Assembly: GCA_947589415.1 (NCBI GenBank) | Contig: CANQBP010000002.1 | Coordinates: forward strand, 1 to 64,000 | Source of the DNA: an uncultured Clostridia bacterium | GTDB taxonomy: Bacteria > Bacillota > Clostridia > Oscillospirales > Acutalibacteraceae | Reading direction: 5' to 3' | DNA length: 64,000 bases | Shown here: in pieces, positions 8,301 through 15,600 of the stretch | Position numbering within the stretch: position 1 is the stretch's first letter | How the letters are laid out: each line of letters opens with the position of its first letter | Program-made: the position numbers and the translations under genes | Notes under the pieces: generated by a model | Told to the model about the DNA's origin: nothing | Database searches by the model: none | What the model saw: the letters and a program-made list of their open reading frames with translations, nothing else

Positions 8301-8341
8301 TTGATATTATCAATTATATACTAAGTCTTTTTTAATGTCAA
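8301..8341 (-). promoter_or_regulatory. Consensus sigma-A promoter with palindromic operator for pncA-pncB
   Basis: On the minus strand TTGACA (8341-8336), a 17-bp spacer and TATAAT (8318-8313) match the consensus exactly. A perfect inverted repeat, TTGATA-T-TATCAA (8301-8313), overlaps the end of the -10 and the expected start point. That placement suits a repressor, possibly NAD-responsive; its identity is unknown. Confidence 0.8.
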
Positions 8342-8620
8342 TACTCTAAATAAGGAAATTTTTGCCTATTGTTCGTTAAAATAAATAAAAATTCGACAAA
8401 AATTTTGAAAATTTACAATTTACTCATAATTGATTAACATAATTTTAATTTATTTTTCATTAAAATTAAATCTTAATGAGAAAAACATTATAAAATTTAT
8501 ACAAAAAAATTTATATACAGACAATAGTAAACAATTTTAAACATATTATTTTGTATAAAAAACAGATGTAACTAACCGATTTATATAACTTTCAACATTT
8601 ATTTTTTTACATTATGGCTA

Positions 8621-8649
8621 TTGTCATTTTTTTTACTATACTCTATAAT
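8621..8649 (+). promoter_or_regulatory. Sigma-A promoter for the XRE gene
   Basis: TTGTCA (8621-8626), 17-bp spacer, TATAAT (8644-8649), about 35 bp before the start codon. The rest of the 411-bp gap 8273-8683 is very AT-rich and holds no gene; a perfect Spo0A-box heptamer (TTCGACA, reverse TGTCGAA) occurs at 8392-8398. Confidence 0.7.
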
Positions 8650-8683
8650 TCATATGTATAATTTATTTAGTGAGGTGTGATCC

Positions 8684-8935
8684 ATGAGATTACGTAAACA
8701 AGCGCTTGGAAACAGAAATCTTATCGGCACGAGAGTAGAAGAAATTCGTAAGAAAAAAGGCATGAAACAAAAAGAGCTTCTCGCACAATTGCAGGTCAGA
8801 GGCGTGGATATGAATGCATCGGGGCTTTCAAAGCTCGAAGGTCAGATTAGATATGTAACAGATATTGAACTTGTTGCCCTTGCTGATATACTTGAAGTAT
8901 CTGTTGACAGGCTTCTGGGACGTGACAGCAAATAG
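8684..8935 (+). CDS. Small XRE-family (HTH_3) DNA-binding protein
   Basis: 83 residues, almost all helix-turn-helix: GTRVEEIRKKKGMKQKELLAQL, a second part beginning MNASGLSKLEGQ (recognition helix), and LADILEVSVDRLLG, the standard C-terminal part of this fold. Starts at ATG 8684 after GAGGTG. A stand-alone repressor; its target is not evident. It lies between divergent pncA and pyrE, each with its own promoter, so it may regulate itself or a neighbour. Confidence 0.8.
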   Translation: MRLRKQALGNRNLIGTRVEEIRKKKGMKQKELLAQLQVRGVDMNASGLSKLEGQIRYVTDIELVALADILEVSVDRLLGRDSK

Positions 8936-9000
8936 AACGAAAAAGCCTCGTCCTTTGGCGCATTTTCCTTATTTTCCGCCCTCCGCTTATCAAAATACGG

Positions 9001-9029
9001 TTTACAAAGCATTAGAATTATGGTATTAT
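9001..9029 (+). promoter_or_regulatory. Sigma-A promoter for pyrE
   Basis: TTTACA (9001-9006), 17-bp spacer, TATTAT (9024-9029), 30 bp before the pyrE start. The leader is too short for a PyrR-type attenuator. Confidence 0.65.
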
Positions 9030-9058
9030 ATTCTTATCAATGATGCAGGAGGTAAGCT

Positions 9059-9736
9059 ATGGAAAATTACAAAAAGGAATTTATTGAGTTTATGGTTGAT
9101 TGTCAGGTTCTCAAATTCGGTGACTTTGTCACCAAAAGCGGAAGAAAGACCCCGTTTTTCGTCAATACGGGTTTCTACCGCACAGGGACGCAGCTAAGAA
9201 AACTGGGAGGTTATTACGCTGAGGCTGTAAGGGAAAAGTTCGGTCTTGATTTTGATGTTCTTTTCGGTCCTGCATACAAGGGCATACCGCTTTCAGTTGC
9301 CGCTTCCATGGCTATAAGCGAAAAGTACGATACCGATGTGCGCTATTGTTCCAACCGTAAGGAAATAAAGGATCATGGCGATAAGGGTATTCTCCTCGGA
9401 AGTCCGATAAATGACGGTGACAGAGTAGTGATTATTGAAGATGTCACAACGGCAGGAACGTCAATAGAGGAAACACTTCCTATAATAAAGGCACAGGGAA
9501 CGGTTGACGTTGTGGGACTTGTTGTTTCCGTTGACAGAATGGAAAGAGGACAGGGAGAAAAAAGTGCCCTTAAAGAAATTGAAGAGAAGTACGGTATTAA
9601 AACTGCCTCTATCGTCACGATGGCTGAGGTTATTGATCATCTTTACAACAAAGAATATAAAGGCAGGGTTGTTATTGATGACGGGCTGAAGGAAGCTATT
9701 GATGCTTACTATGAGAAGTATGGCGCAAAAAATTGA
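9059..9736 (+). CDS. pyrE: Orotate phosphoribosyltransferase
   Basis: 225 residues. It makes OMP from orotate and PRPP, the fifth step of pyrimidine synthesis. Visible features: SGRKTPFFVNTG (orotate-binding end), FGPAYKGIPLS with the catalytic loop just after it, and the PRPP motif VVIIEDVTTAGTS (around residues 127-139). GCAGGAGG precedes ATG 9059. It stands alone, away from other pyr genes, with its own promoter and a stem-loop after it. Confidence 0.95.
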   Translation: MENYKKEFIEFMVDCQVLKFGDFVTKSGRKTPFFVNTGFYRTGTQLRKLGGYYAEAVREKFGLDFDVLFGPAYKGIPLSVAASMAISEKYDTDVRYCSNRKEIKDHGDKGILLGSPINDGDRVVIIEDVTTAGTSIEETLPIIKAQGTVDVVGLVVSVDRMERGQGEKSALKEIEEKYGIKTASIVTMAEVIDHLYNKEYKGRVVIDDGLKEAIDAYYEKYGAKN

Positions 9737-9752
9737 TACATAACAGGTCATG

Positions 9753-9782
9753 GTGCCATCGTTAAGAGAAAAACGATGGCAC
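9753..9782 (+). terminator. Stem-loop after pyrE
   Basis: GTGCCATCGTT (9753-9763) pairs with AACGATGGCAC (9772-9782), 11 bp perfect with an 8-base loop. There is no T-run after it, so termination would be weak; it may instead stabilise the pyrE end or partly separate pyrE from hflX. Confidence 0.5.
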
Positions 9783-9815
9783 TGTCGCTTACATACGGTA
9801 TAGGCGGGTGTATAT

Positions 9816-11069
9816 ATGGAATTATACGAAAATAAACAGAAAATTCAAAAAGCGCTGCTCGTTGGAATAGACACGGGTGAGTATGATGCGGAGGCTTCCG
9901 TTGAGGAGCTTAAAGAACTTACGGAAAGTGCGGGAGCCGAACCTGTTGCTGTTGTCATGCAGAAGCGTGATAAGCCTGACGGGGCTACCTGTATAGGTTC
10001 GGGGCGGCTTGAGGAAATAACGGAGTTTTGTGCGGACAATGACATTGATTTTATCGTATTTGACACAGAGCTTACCCCGACACAGATAAGAAATATAGAA
10101 CAGGCAACGGATATCAGGACTATTGACCGCACGATGCTTATATTGGATATATTTGCCGTTCGTGCAAGGAGTAATGAGGGTAAATTACAGGTTGAACTTG
10201 CACAGCTTAAATATCTTATGCCGCGGCTTTCGGGAAAAGGAAAGGAAATGTCAAGGCTCGGCGGCGGAGTCGGTACAAGAGGACCGGGTGAAACAAAGCT
10301 CGAAACAGACAAAAGACATATTCGCAGAAGGATAGAATATTTAAAAGATGAGCTTGAGCATATCACTAACCGCCGTGAACAACTGCGCTCCCGCAGAAAA
10401 AAGGACGGTATCATAACCGTAGCAATAGTAGGATATACAAATGCGGGAAAGTCCACGCTTATGAATACATTGACACAAGCGGGAGTCCTCTCCGAAAATA
10501 AGCTGTTTGCAACGCTTGACCCGACCTCACGTGCATTAAAACTGCCAAACGGAATATCGGTTATGATGATAGATACCGTTGGGCTTGTGCGCAGACTTCC
10601 GCATCATCTTGTAGAAGCATTTAAGTCAACATTGGAAGAGGCAGCTCTTGCGGATATAATACTGAATGTATGTGATGCGTCAAGTGAGGAGTATAAGCTG
10701 CATTTAGATGTTACAAATTCACTTTTGCGCCGGCTCGGCTGCGAAAACAGTCCGATTATTACGGTGCTTAATAAATGTGATCTCGTAGGTAATCCCGATG
10801 ATCTTCCGGGCGGCAGGGAGTTTGTGCGTATTTGTGCAAAAAACGGTGCGGGAACAGATGAGCTGCTAAGAAGAATTGAGGAGAATTTACCCGTTAAGCT
10901 AAGAAAATACACACTCATGCTTCCTTTCGATAAGGCATCTGTTGCTGCGGTTTTACGTAAGGCGGGTGCGCTGCAAAGTGAGGAATATACTTCGGGCGGT
11001 ATTCTTGTAAAAGCAATAGTTGAAGAACCTTTATGGTATTTTGTTGATAAATATTCTATTGATTTGTAA
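9816..11069 (+). CDS. hflX: GTPase HflX, ribosome-associated
   Basis: 417 residues. HflX splits or rescues stalled ribosomes under stress. Order: an N-terminal HflX domain with IGSGRLEEI and FDTELTPTQIRN; the glycine-rich RLGGGVGTRGPGETKLE linker typical of the family; then the G domain with GYTNAGKST (G1, about residue 208), DTVGL (G3) and NKCD (G4). The usual long alpha-helical linker is present, and the C-terminal tail is short. Ribosome site before ATG 9816 is weak (GGCGGG). Confidence 0.94.
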   Translation: MELYENKQKIQKALLVGIDTGEYDAEASVEELKELTESAGAEPVAVVMQKRDKPDGATCIGSGRLEEITEFCADNDIDFIVFDTELTPTQIRNIEQATDIRTIDRTMLILDIFAVRARSNEGKLQVELAQLKYLMPRLSGKGKEMSRLGGGVGTRGPGETKLETDKRHIRRRIEYLKDELEHITNRREQLRSRRKKDGIITVAIVGYTNAGKSTLMNTLTQAGVLSENKLFATLDPTSRALKLPNGISVMMIDTVGLVRRLPHHLVEAFKSTLEEAALADIILNVCDASSEEYKLHLDVTNSLLRRLGCENSPIITVLNKCDLVGNPDDLPGGREFVRICAKNGAGTDELLRRIEENLPVKLRKYTLMLPFDKASVAAVLRKAGALQSEEYTSGGILVKAIVEEPLWYFVDKYSIDL

Positions 11070-11074
11070 AACAC

Positions 11075-11103
11075 TTGACAAATTGAGATAAAGGAGTTAA
11101 AAT
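11075..11103 (+). promoter_or_regulatory. Sigma-A promoter for the tRNA-Arg gene
   Basis: TTGACA (11075-11080), 17-bp spacer, TAAAAT (11098-11103). The predicted start is about 40 bp before the tRNA. Confidence 0.75.
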
Positions 11104-11115
11104 AGACAAGTACCT

Positions 11116-11143
11116 GTTTTTCGGAGATGATACTCCGAAAAAC
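11116..11143 (+). other. Perfect hairpin in the tRNA leader
   Basis: GTTTTTCGGAG (11116-11126), 6-base loop, CTCCGAAAAAC (11133-11143). It lies between the tRNA promoter and the mature 5' end, and has no T-run after it. It could mark a processing site in the precursor. Confidence 0.55.
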
Positions 11144-11149
11144 AAATTT

Positions 11150-11223
11150 GTGCTAATAGCTCAGCAGGATAGAGCGTTCGCCTCCTAAGCGAAAGGTCGG
11201 GGGTTCGAATCCCTTTTAGCACG
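11150..11223 (+). tRNA. tRNA-Arg (anticodon CCU)
   Basis: Acceptor GTGCTAA (11150-11156) pairs with TTAGCAC (11216-11222); G11223 is the discriminator. D arm contains AGCTCAGCAGGATAGAGC; anticodon arm TTCGC-CTCCTAA-GCGAA gives CCU; T loop TTCGAAT. CCA is not encoded. It reads the rare AGG arginine codon. It has its own promoter and is followed by a strong terminator. Confidence 0.96.
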
Positions 11224-11233
11224 TTCTTTAAGT

Positions 11234-11269
11234 TTACCCTCAATCGGACACGGTTGAGGGTAATTTTTT
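11234..11269 (+). terminator. Rho-independent terminator after tRNA-Arg
   Basis: TTACCCTCAA (11234-11243), 10-base loop, TTGAGGGTAA (11254-11263), then six T. Confidence 0.9.
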
Positions 11270-11315
11270 CGGCTTATTTATATTCGTTTTTTAATAAGGG
11301 GGAATTTAATTAAAG

Positions 11316-11353
11316 AAAAAAACACGCTGTCGATAGTCCGAAAGCGTGTTTTT
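11316..11353 (-). terminator. Rho-independent terminator of pdxS-pdxT
   Basis: On the minus strand AAAACACGC pairs with GCGTGTTTT around an 18-base loop and is followed by a run of T (complement of the A-run at 11316-11322). It lies 13 bp after the pdxT stop. Confidence 0.85.
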
Positions 11354-11365
11354 AATTTTATGATT

Positions 11366-11944
11366 TTATTTTGAAGAAGCAGAACGCACCATATCCGCAA
11401 AATATCTATGGATACGCAAATCATCATTGAGCTCGGGGTGAAATGCGGTAACAAGCTGATTTCCCTGACGTGCGGCAACGATATGTCCGTCTACGGCTGC
11501 AAGTGCCTCGGCACTTCCCGAAACCGTTTCGATGTACGGGGCACGTATAAACGTCATGGGAATTTTACCGATACAACCAAACTCGGATTCGGTATAAAAG
11601 CTGCCGAGCTGCCTGCCGTATGCATTACGAACAGCGGTTATATCCATAGTTGCAAAATGAACACGATCGTCGTTTTTGATTTTTTTTGCAAGGAGCAGCA
11701 GACCTGCACAAGTTCCGAACACGGGCAGTCCTTTTTCAACCGCCTCCTTTATCGGATCATACAAATCAAGCTCTCTCATGAGCTTGCCTTGAACGGTGCT
11801 TTCGCCGCCGGGAATGATAAGACCGTCAAAATCATTGTCAAGATCTCTCTTTTGACGTATTTCAAAAGACGGTATATCAAGTCTTTTAAGCATTTGCTCA
11901 TGCTCGATAAATGCACCCTGCAATGCAAGTACAGCAATACGCAT
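11366..11944 (-). CDS. pdxT: PLP synthase glutaminase subunit PdxT
   Basis: 192 residues. It releases ammonia from glutamine and passes it to PdxS. Class I amidotransferase features: LALQGAFIEHE start, IIPGGEST oxyanion strand, FGTCAGLLLLA with the nucleophile Cys, and HPEL near residue 170 with catalytic His and Glu. It starts 3 bp after the pdxS stop, so the two are translated together. Confidence 0.96.
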   Translation of the reverse strand: MRIAVLALQGAFIEHEQMLKRLDIPSFEIRQKRDLDNDFDGLIIPGGESTVQGKLMRELDLYDPIKEAVEKGLPVFGTCAGLLLLAKKIKNDDRVHFATMDITAVRNAYGRQLGSFYTESEFGCIGKIPMTFIRAPYIETVSGSAEALAAVDGHIVAARQGNQLVTAFHPELNDDLRIHRYFADMVRSASSK

Positions 11945-11947
11945 ATA

Positions 11948-12823
11948 TTATTTTCCTCTTTCTGCCATAAGAAGCTGAATTTCCTGTTCGTTTATTCCAA
12001 CCATGGCTTCACCGAGGTCTTCTGAAAGTTCGGCAAGCATCTTAGCATCTGTAAAGTTTGTTACTGCCTTAACGATTGCGGCCGCACGTTTTTCGGGATT
12101 ACCTGATTTGAATATACCCGAACCTACGAACACGCCCTCTGCACCGAGCTGCATCATAAGTGCAGCATCAGCGGGGGTTGCAACTCCGCCTGCCGCAAAG
12201 TTTACAACGGGGAGTTTTTTATTCTCATGCACATACAGAACAAGATCATAAGGAACCTGAAGTTGTTTAGCAACATCAAAAAGCTCATCATCAGCCATGG
12301 AAGCTATTCTGCGAATTTCGGACTGCATCATGCGCATATGACGTACGGCCTGTACGACATCGCCCGTGCCGGGTTCACCCTTTGTACGGATCATTGATGC
12401 ACCCTCATTTATTCTTCTAAGAGCCTCGCCGAGATCCTTTGCACCGCATACAAACGGTACATCAAACTTTGTTTTGTCAATGTGGTACTTATCGTCAGCC
12501 GGGGAAAGTACTTCGCTTTCATCTATGTAGTCGATCTCGATTGCCTGTAAAATTTGTGCCTCTGCGAAATGACCTATACGGCACTTTGCCATAACGGGTA
12601 TCGAAACCGCATTCTGTATTCCCTTTATCATCTTAGGATCGCTCATTCTTGAAACACCGCCGGCAGCACGTATGTCTGCGGGTATGCGTTCAAGTGCCAT
12701 AACGGCACAAGCACCGGCAGCCTCTGCAATTTTTGCCTGTTCGGGCGTTGTAACGTCCATTATAACGCCGCCCTTAAGCATTTGCGCAAGATTTTTGTTA
12801 AGTTCAAATCTGTTGTTTTCCAT
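11948..12823 (-). CDS. pdxS: Pyridoxal 5'-phosphate synthase subunit PdxS
   Basis: 291 residues from ATG 12823, which has GGAGAACGTG upstream; the frame extends further but that part is not conserved in type. It builds PLP from ribose 5-phosphate, glyceraldehyde 3-phosphate and ammonia as a TIM-barrel dodecamer. Visible: [32 protein letters not shown] with the active-site Lys, TKGEPGTGD phosphate loop, [20 protein letters not shown] and [11 protein letters not shown]. It is the first gene of the pdxST operon. Confidence 0.97.
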   Translation of the reverse strand: MENNRFELNKNLAQMLKGGVIMDVTTPEQAKIAEAAGACAVMALERIPADIRAAGGVSRMSDPKMIKGIQNAVSIPVMAKCRIGHFAEAQILQAIEIDYIDESEVLSPADDKYHIDKTKFDVPFVCGAKDLGEALRRINEGASMIRTKGEPGTGDVVQAVRHMRMMQSEIRRIASMADDELFDVAKQLQVPYDLVLYVHENKKLPVVNFAAGGVATPADAALMMQLGAEGVFVGSGIFKSGNPEKRAAAIVKAVTNFTDAKMLAELSEDLGEAMVGINEQEIQLLMAERGK

Positions 12824-12984
12824 CTTCACGTTCTCCTTTAATTTGTTTTTATACTGAAAATAAAAGTTTGAACAGCTTTGTTCCGACAACACAATTACGG
12901 AAAAAGATACCGACTCTGCCGTATCCTTTCAATAACCCGCCGAAAGAAAGCACATTACATAAACCTATATATTTGGTATGATTT

Positions 12985-13013
12985 AGTATATATCATTTCG
13001 GCATATTTGTCAA
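12985..13013 (-). promoter_or_regulatory. Sigma-A promoter for pdxS-pdxT
   Basis: Minus strand TTGACA (13013-13008), 17-bp spacer, TATACT (12990-12985). The leader to pdxS is about 155 nt and contains a small GATAC/GTATC hairpin followed by five T (near 12905-12930), a possible but weak attenuator. No gene is seen in the rest of 12824-13269, and I could not find a convincing promoter for the dGTPase gene on the other side. Confidence 0.75.
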
Positions 13014-13269
13014 TAGCAGCATTATAATCGTGGTGTAAATATAAATTGAGTTTTATTCCGCAAACCGGTCGCAGATCCGATTTTAATCTTTTTTAATATG
13101 TTTTTTAAAGGAGTTTATTATGCCGCCGAAGGGAAAAATTACACGGGTGTTGATGTCCGAATTTACAATATCCGCAGCAAAAATTTTATATAAAATATTA
13201 TACAAATTATGGTATTTTCAGTCGGAAAGTAGTACAATAAATATGTAAATTATATTAAGGAGGCGCATT

Positions 13270-14700
13270 ATGGACTGGGAACATTTACTTTGCGAAGAGA
13301 GGGAATGTGTGTCTGTCAAAAAGGCTTACGATGAAAGAAATGAATTTCAAAGGGATTACCATAGAATAATAGAAAGTGCATCATTCAGACGATTACAGGA
13401 TAAAACTCAAGTTTTTCCTCTCGACAACAGCGACTTTGTAAGGACAAGACTCACTCATTCCCTTGAGGTGGCATCGTTTGCAAAATCACTTGCGCAGTCG
13501 GCATTTATGTGGTTGAGAAACAATAAAACCGACAGTAAAAATATACCGGATCAGGAACAAATCGTAAAGATATCAAGTATTCTCGAATGTGCGGGACTTA
13601 TACATGATATAGGCAACCCTCCGTTTGGTCATTTTGGAGAATATTCCATAAGAAATTGGTTTGTTGAACATCTTGACAGACTTGAATTAAATAAAGTTAA
13701 AATTAAATTATTATTAAATGAGCAGATGGTTAATGACCTTATAAATTTTGAGGGCAACGCCCAAGCCTTACGACTGCTGACAAGACTGCATTATCTTGTT
13801 GATGACAAAGGAATGCACCTTACCTATGCGGTACTCAATACAATTATTAAATATCCCGTAAATTCACTTTCGATAAATACAAACAGCGGAAATGTCAAGG
13901 ATAAAAAATTAGGATATTATTATTCGGAAAGGGAACTGTTTAATGATATAACAGCCAAAACCGGTGCGGGTAAAAACAGATATCCGCTTGTATATCTTCT
14001 TGAAGCCGCCGACGATATTGCCTATTCCACGGCAGATATTGAAGATGCGGTTAAAAAGGGATATATTTCATATGAGCAGCTTTTAGAGGAATTGAATAAA
14101 GATGAATATATGAAAAGTATATCATCGGATAATGAAATGAAAACATATCAAGATGCTGTAAGCAAACTTGAGAATAATTATGAAAGGGCAAAACGTCAGG
14201 GTCTTGCCAATGCAAAGATGAATGCTGTACAAAACTGGATTATTTATGTTCAGGGAATACTTCTCCGTGCAGCTCAGTTCGGTTTTACGAAAAACTATGA
14301 TTTGATCATGAGCGGGGGCTTTGACAAGGAAATTCTGTCATCGGACAACAATATCGGAAAAACACTGATTAAGGTTTTAAAAAATACCGCTTTTAAGTAT
14401 GTATTTAACTCCTATCACATTACAAAAATGGAGCTTTCGGCGGCTGCCATAATCAATTTTTTCCTTGATCGTTTTGTACCGGCGGCAATCAAATATGACA
14501 GCGGAGAGAAACTGAATGCGATTGAAGAAAGATACATAAGAATAATTTCTGATAATTATAAAAAGGCATATAAAACAGCGTCTGAAAATAAGAATGAAAA
14601 CGAAAAGCTGTATCTGCGGCTTCTTTTGATAACAGATTATATATGCGGCATGACAGACAGCTATGCCAAAAGTCTGTATCAGGAATTAAACGGTATGTAG
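13270..14700 (+). CDS. dgt: Deoxyguanosinetriphosphate triphosphohydrolase, long (E. coli Dgt-like) type
   Basis: 476 residues. An HD-domain enzyme that cleaves dNTP to nucleoside and triphosphate. HD residues: H63 in LTHSLEVASF, H112-D113 in IHDIGNPPFGHFGE, and later EAADDIAYSTADIEDA with the final Asp. The HDIGNPPFGHFGE form and the length match the enterobacterial Dgt group. Ribosome site AAGGAGG precedes ATG 13270. A second, shorter member of the HD dGTPase family lies at 62231-63232 before dnaG. Confidence 0.9.
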   Translation: MDWEHLLCEERECVSVKKAYDERNEFQRDYHRIIESASFRRLQDKTQVFPLDNSDFVRTRLTHSLEVASFAKSLAQSAFMWLRNNKTDSKNIPDQEQIVKISSILECAGLIHDIGNPPFGHFGEYSIRNWFVEHLDRLELNKVKIKLLLNEQMVNDLINFEGNAQALRLLTRLHYLVDDKGMHLTYAVLNTIIKYPVNSLSINTNSGNVKDKKLGYYYSERELFNDITAKTGAGKNRYPLVYLLEAADDIAYSTADIEDAVKKGYISYEQLLEELNKDEYMKSISSDNEMKTYQDAVSKLENNYERAKRQGLANAKMNAVQNWIIYVQGILLRAAQFGFTKNYDLIMSGGFDKEILSSDNNIGKTLIKVLKNTAFKYVFNSYHITKMELSAAAIINFFLDRFVPAAIKYDSGEKLNAIEERYIRIISDNYKKAYKTASENKNENEKLYLRLLLITDYICGMTDSYAKSLYQELNGM

Positions 14701-14708
14701 GCGTATGT

Positions 14709-14728
14709 CAAACATTTAAAAATGTTTG
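14709..14728 (+). repeat. Short inverted repeat between dgt and the membrane pair
   Basis: CAAACATTT (14709-14717), 2-base loop, AAATGTTTG (14720-14728). Followed by no T-run. It could be a weak terminator or a protein-binding site. Confidence 0.45.
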
Positions 14729-14744
14729 AAGTAATGCGGAACTG

Positions 14745-15110
14745 ATGAAGAAAGGTCGGTTGAAGTTGAAATCCGAAAAAGTATATGTACCGTGTACGGT
14801 TGTGTTTATTAACCTGATATTCGGGGTAATAATGTCCGCAATGCTGTTAGGACTGTATTTGTCAATCCGACTTGAGGACTTTACCCGCAACAGCTATGAT
14901 TATATTCATACGCTCCATTTTTTTCATAATTCTTATATATCATTATTTATATTTATGCTCCTGTATATTATTTCCAATATGCTGTTATACGGATATTTCC
15001 GTAAAAAATACGGAGCAAACGACAGCTTGCGATATATCGGAAGAATAGTACTAATAACGTTGATTCCTGTTTTGCTGCTTGCCGTGGTTTTGTTCATTAT
15101 ACGATTTTAA
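14745..15110 (+). CDS. Hypothetical 3-TM membrane protein (first of second pair)
   Basis: 121 residues: basic N-terminus, TM about 17-40, a loop of about 25 residues with Tyr/His, TM about 62-84, basic FRKKYG loop, TM about 98-120. ATG 14745 has only a weak ribosome site; TTG 14760 after GAAAGGT is an alternative. Its stop overlaps the start of the next gene (TAATG). Same plan as the protein at 3792-4154. Family not recognised. Confidence 0.6.
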   Translation: MKKGRLKLKSEKVYVPCTVVFINLIFGVIMSAMLLGLYLSIRLEDFTRNSYDYIHTLHFFHNSYISLFIFMLLYIISNMLLYGYFRKKYGANDSLRYIGRIVLITLIPVLLLAVVLFIIRF

Positions 15111-15439
15111 TGGTGGAAGAAATGCTTAAAAACAGATTATTGGTATTGATCGATGCCGTGCTTAATTGCATAATAATTGCGGCAGCAACGATCATAGGAA
15201 AAGCGTACATAAGTAATTGCTTGGATAACTTAAATTTTCCGTCAAATCAAGAAATATCTAAAATATATGTTATTGCAAATTTTTCGTATATTATTTTTTT
15301 AATTATCGTATGTGTTATTCTTAATTATATACAATATACGAGAAACGGACGTAATTTGAGTAACCCGCGGCAGTTTTTGATCATTAACATACTCATTTCA
15401 ATAATACCGTTTACACTCCCGATATTGTTGACCTGTTGA
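15110..15439 (+). CDS. Hypothetical 3-TM membrane protein (second of second pair)
   Basis: 109 residues: TM about 10-29 with an AAATIIGK motif, a loop of about 20 residues, TM about 50-70, a basic Arg/Asn loop, TM about 86-107 rich in Ile and Pro. Start and previous stop share a base (TAATG at 15108-15112), so translation is coupled. Its plan matches the protein at 4168-4539, which also has an Ala-Thr-Ile motif in TM1 and prolines in TM3. Confidence 0.6.
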   Translation: MVEEMLKNRLLVLIDAVLNCIIIAAATIIGKAYISNCLDNLNFPSNQEISKIYVIANFSYIIFLIIVCVILNYIQYTRNGRNLSNPRQFLIINILISIIPFTLPILLTC

Positions 15440-15491
15440 TGTAGCATATCGTATATTCTTATTTATTCTTTATCCGTGTTATGTAATGTTA

Positions 15492-15569
15492 TGTCGAAAA
15501 ATGCAGTATAGAGGGATTTCTTTGATAAAACCGCTTTTGACAAAGTATCCGAAATATATGGAATATAAT
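15492..15569 (+). promoter_or_regulatory. Spo0A-type promoter of spoIIE: 0A box plus 21-bp-spaced sigma-A elements
   Basis: TGTCGAA (15492-15498) is a perfect Spo0A box. TTGACA (15537-15542) and TATAAT (15564-15569) are both perfect but 21 bp apart rather than 17. A second near box, TGTCAAA in reverse, overlaps the -35 (15536-15542). In Bacillus subtilis the spoIIE and spoIIG promoters also have over-long spacers (21 and 22 bp) and need Spo0A~P. Confidence 0.75.
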
Positions 15570-15600
15570 TTGGGTACATATTTTTAAGAGGTGGTTTGGA

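Noticed and set aside
9373-9751. Overlapping minus-strand ORFs in pyrE
   Set aside because: pyrE is a clear PRTase gene; these are shadow frames without starts.
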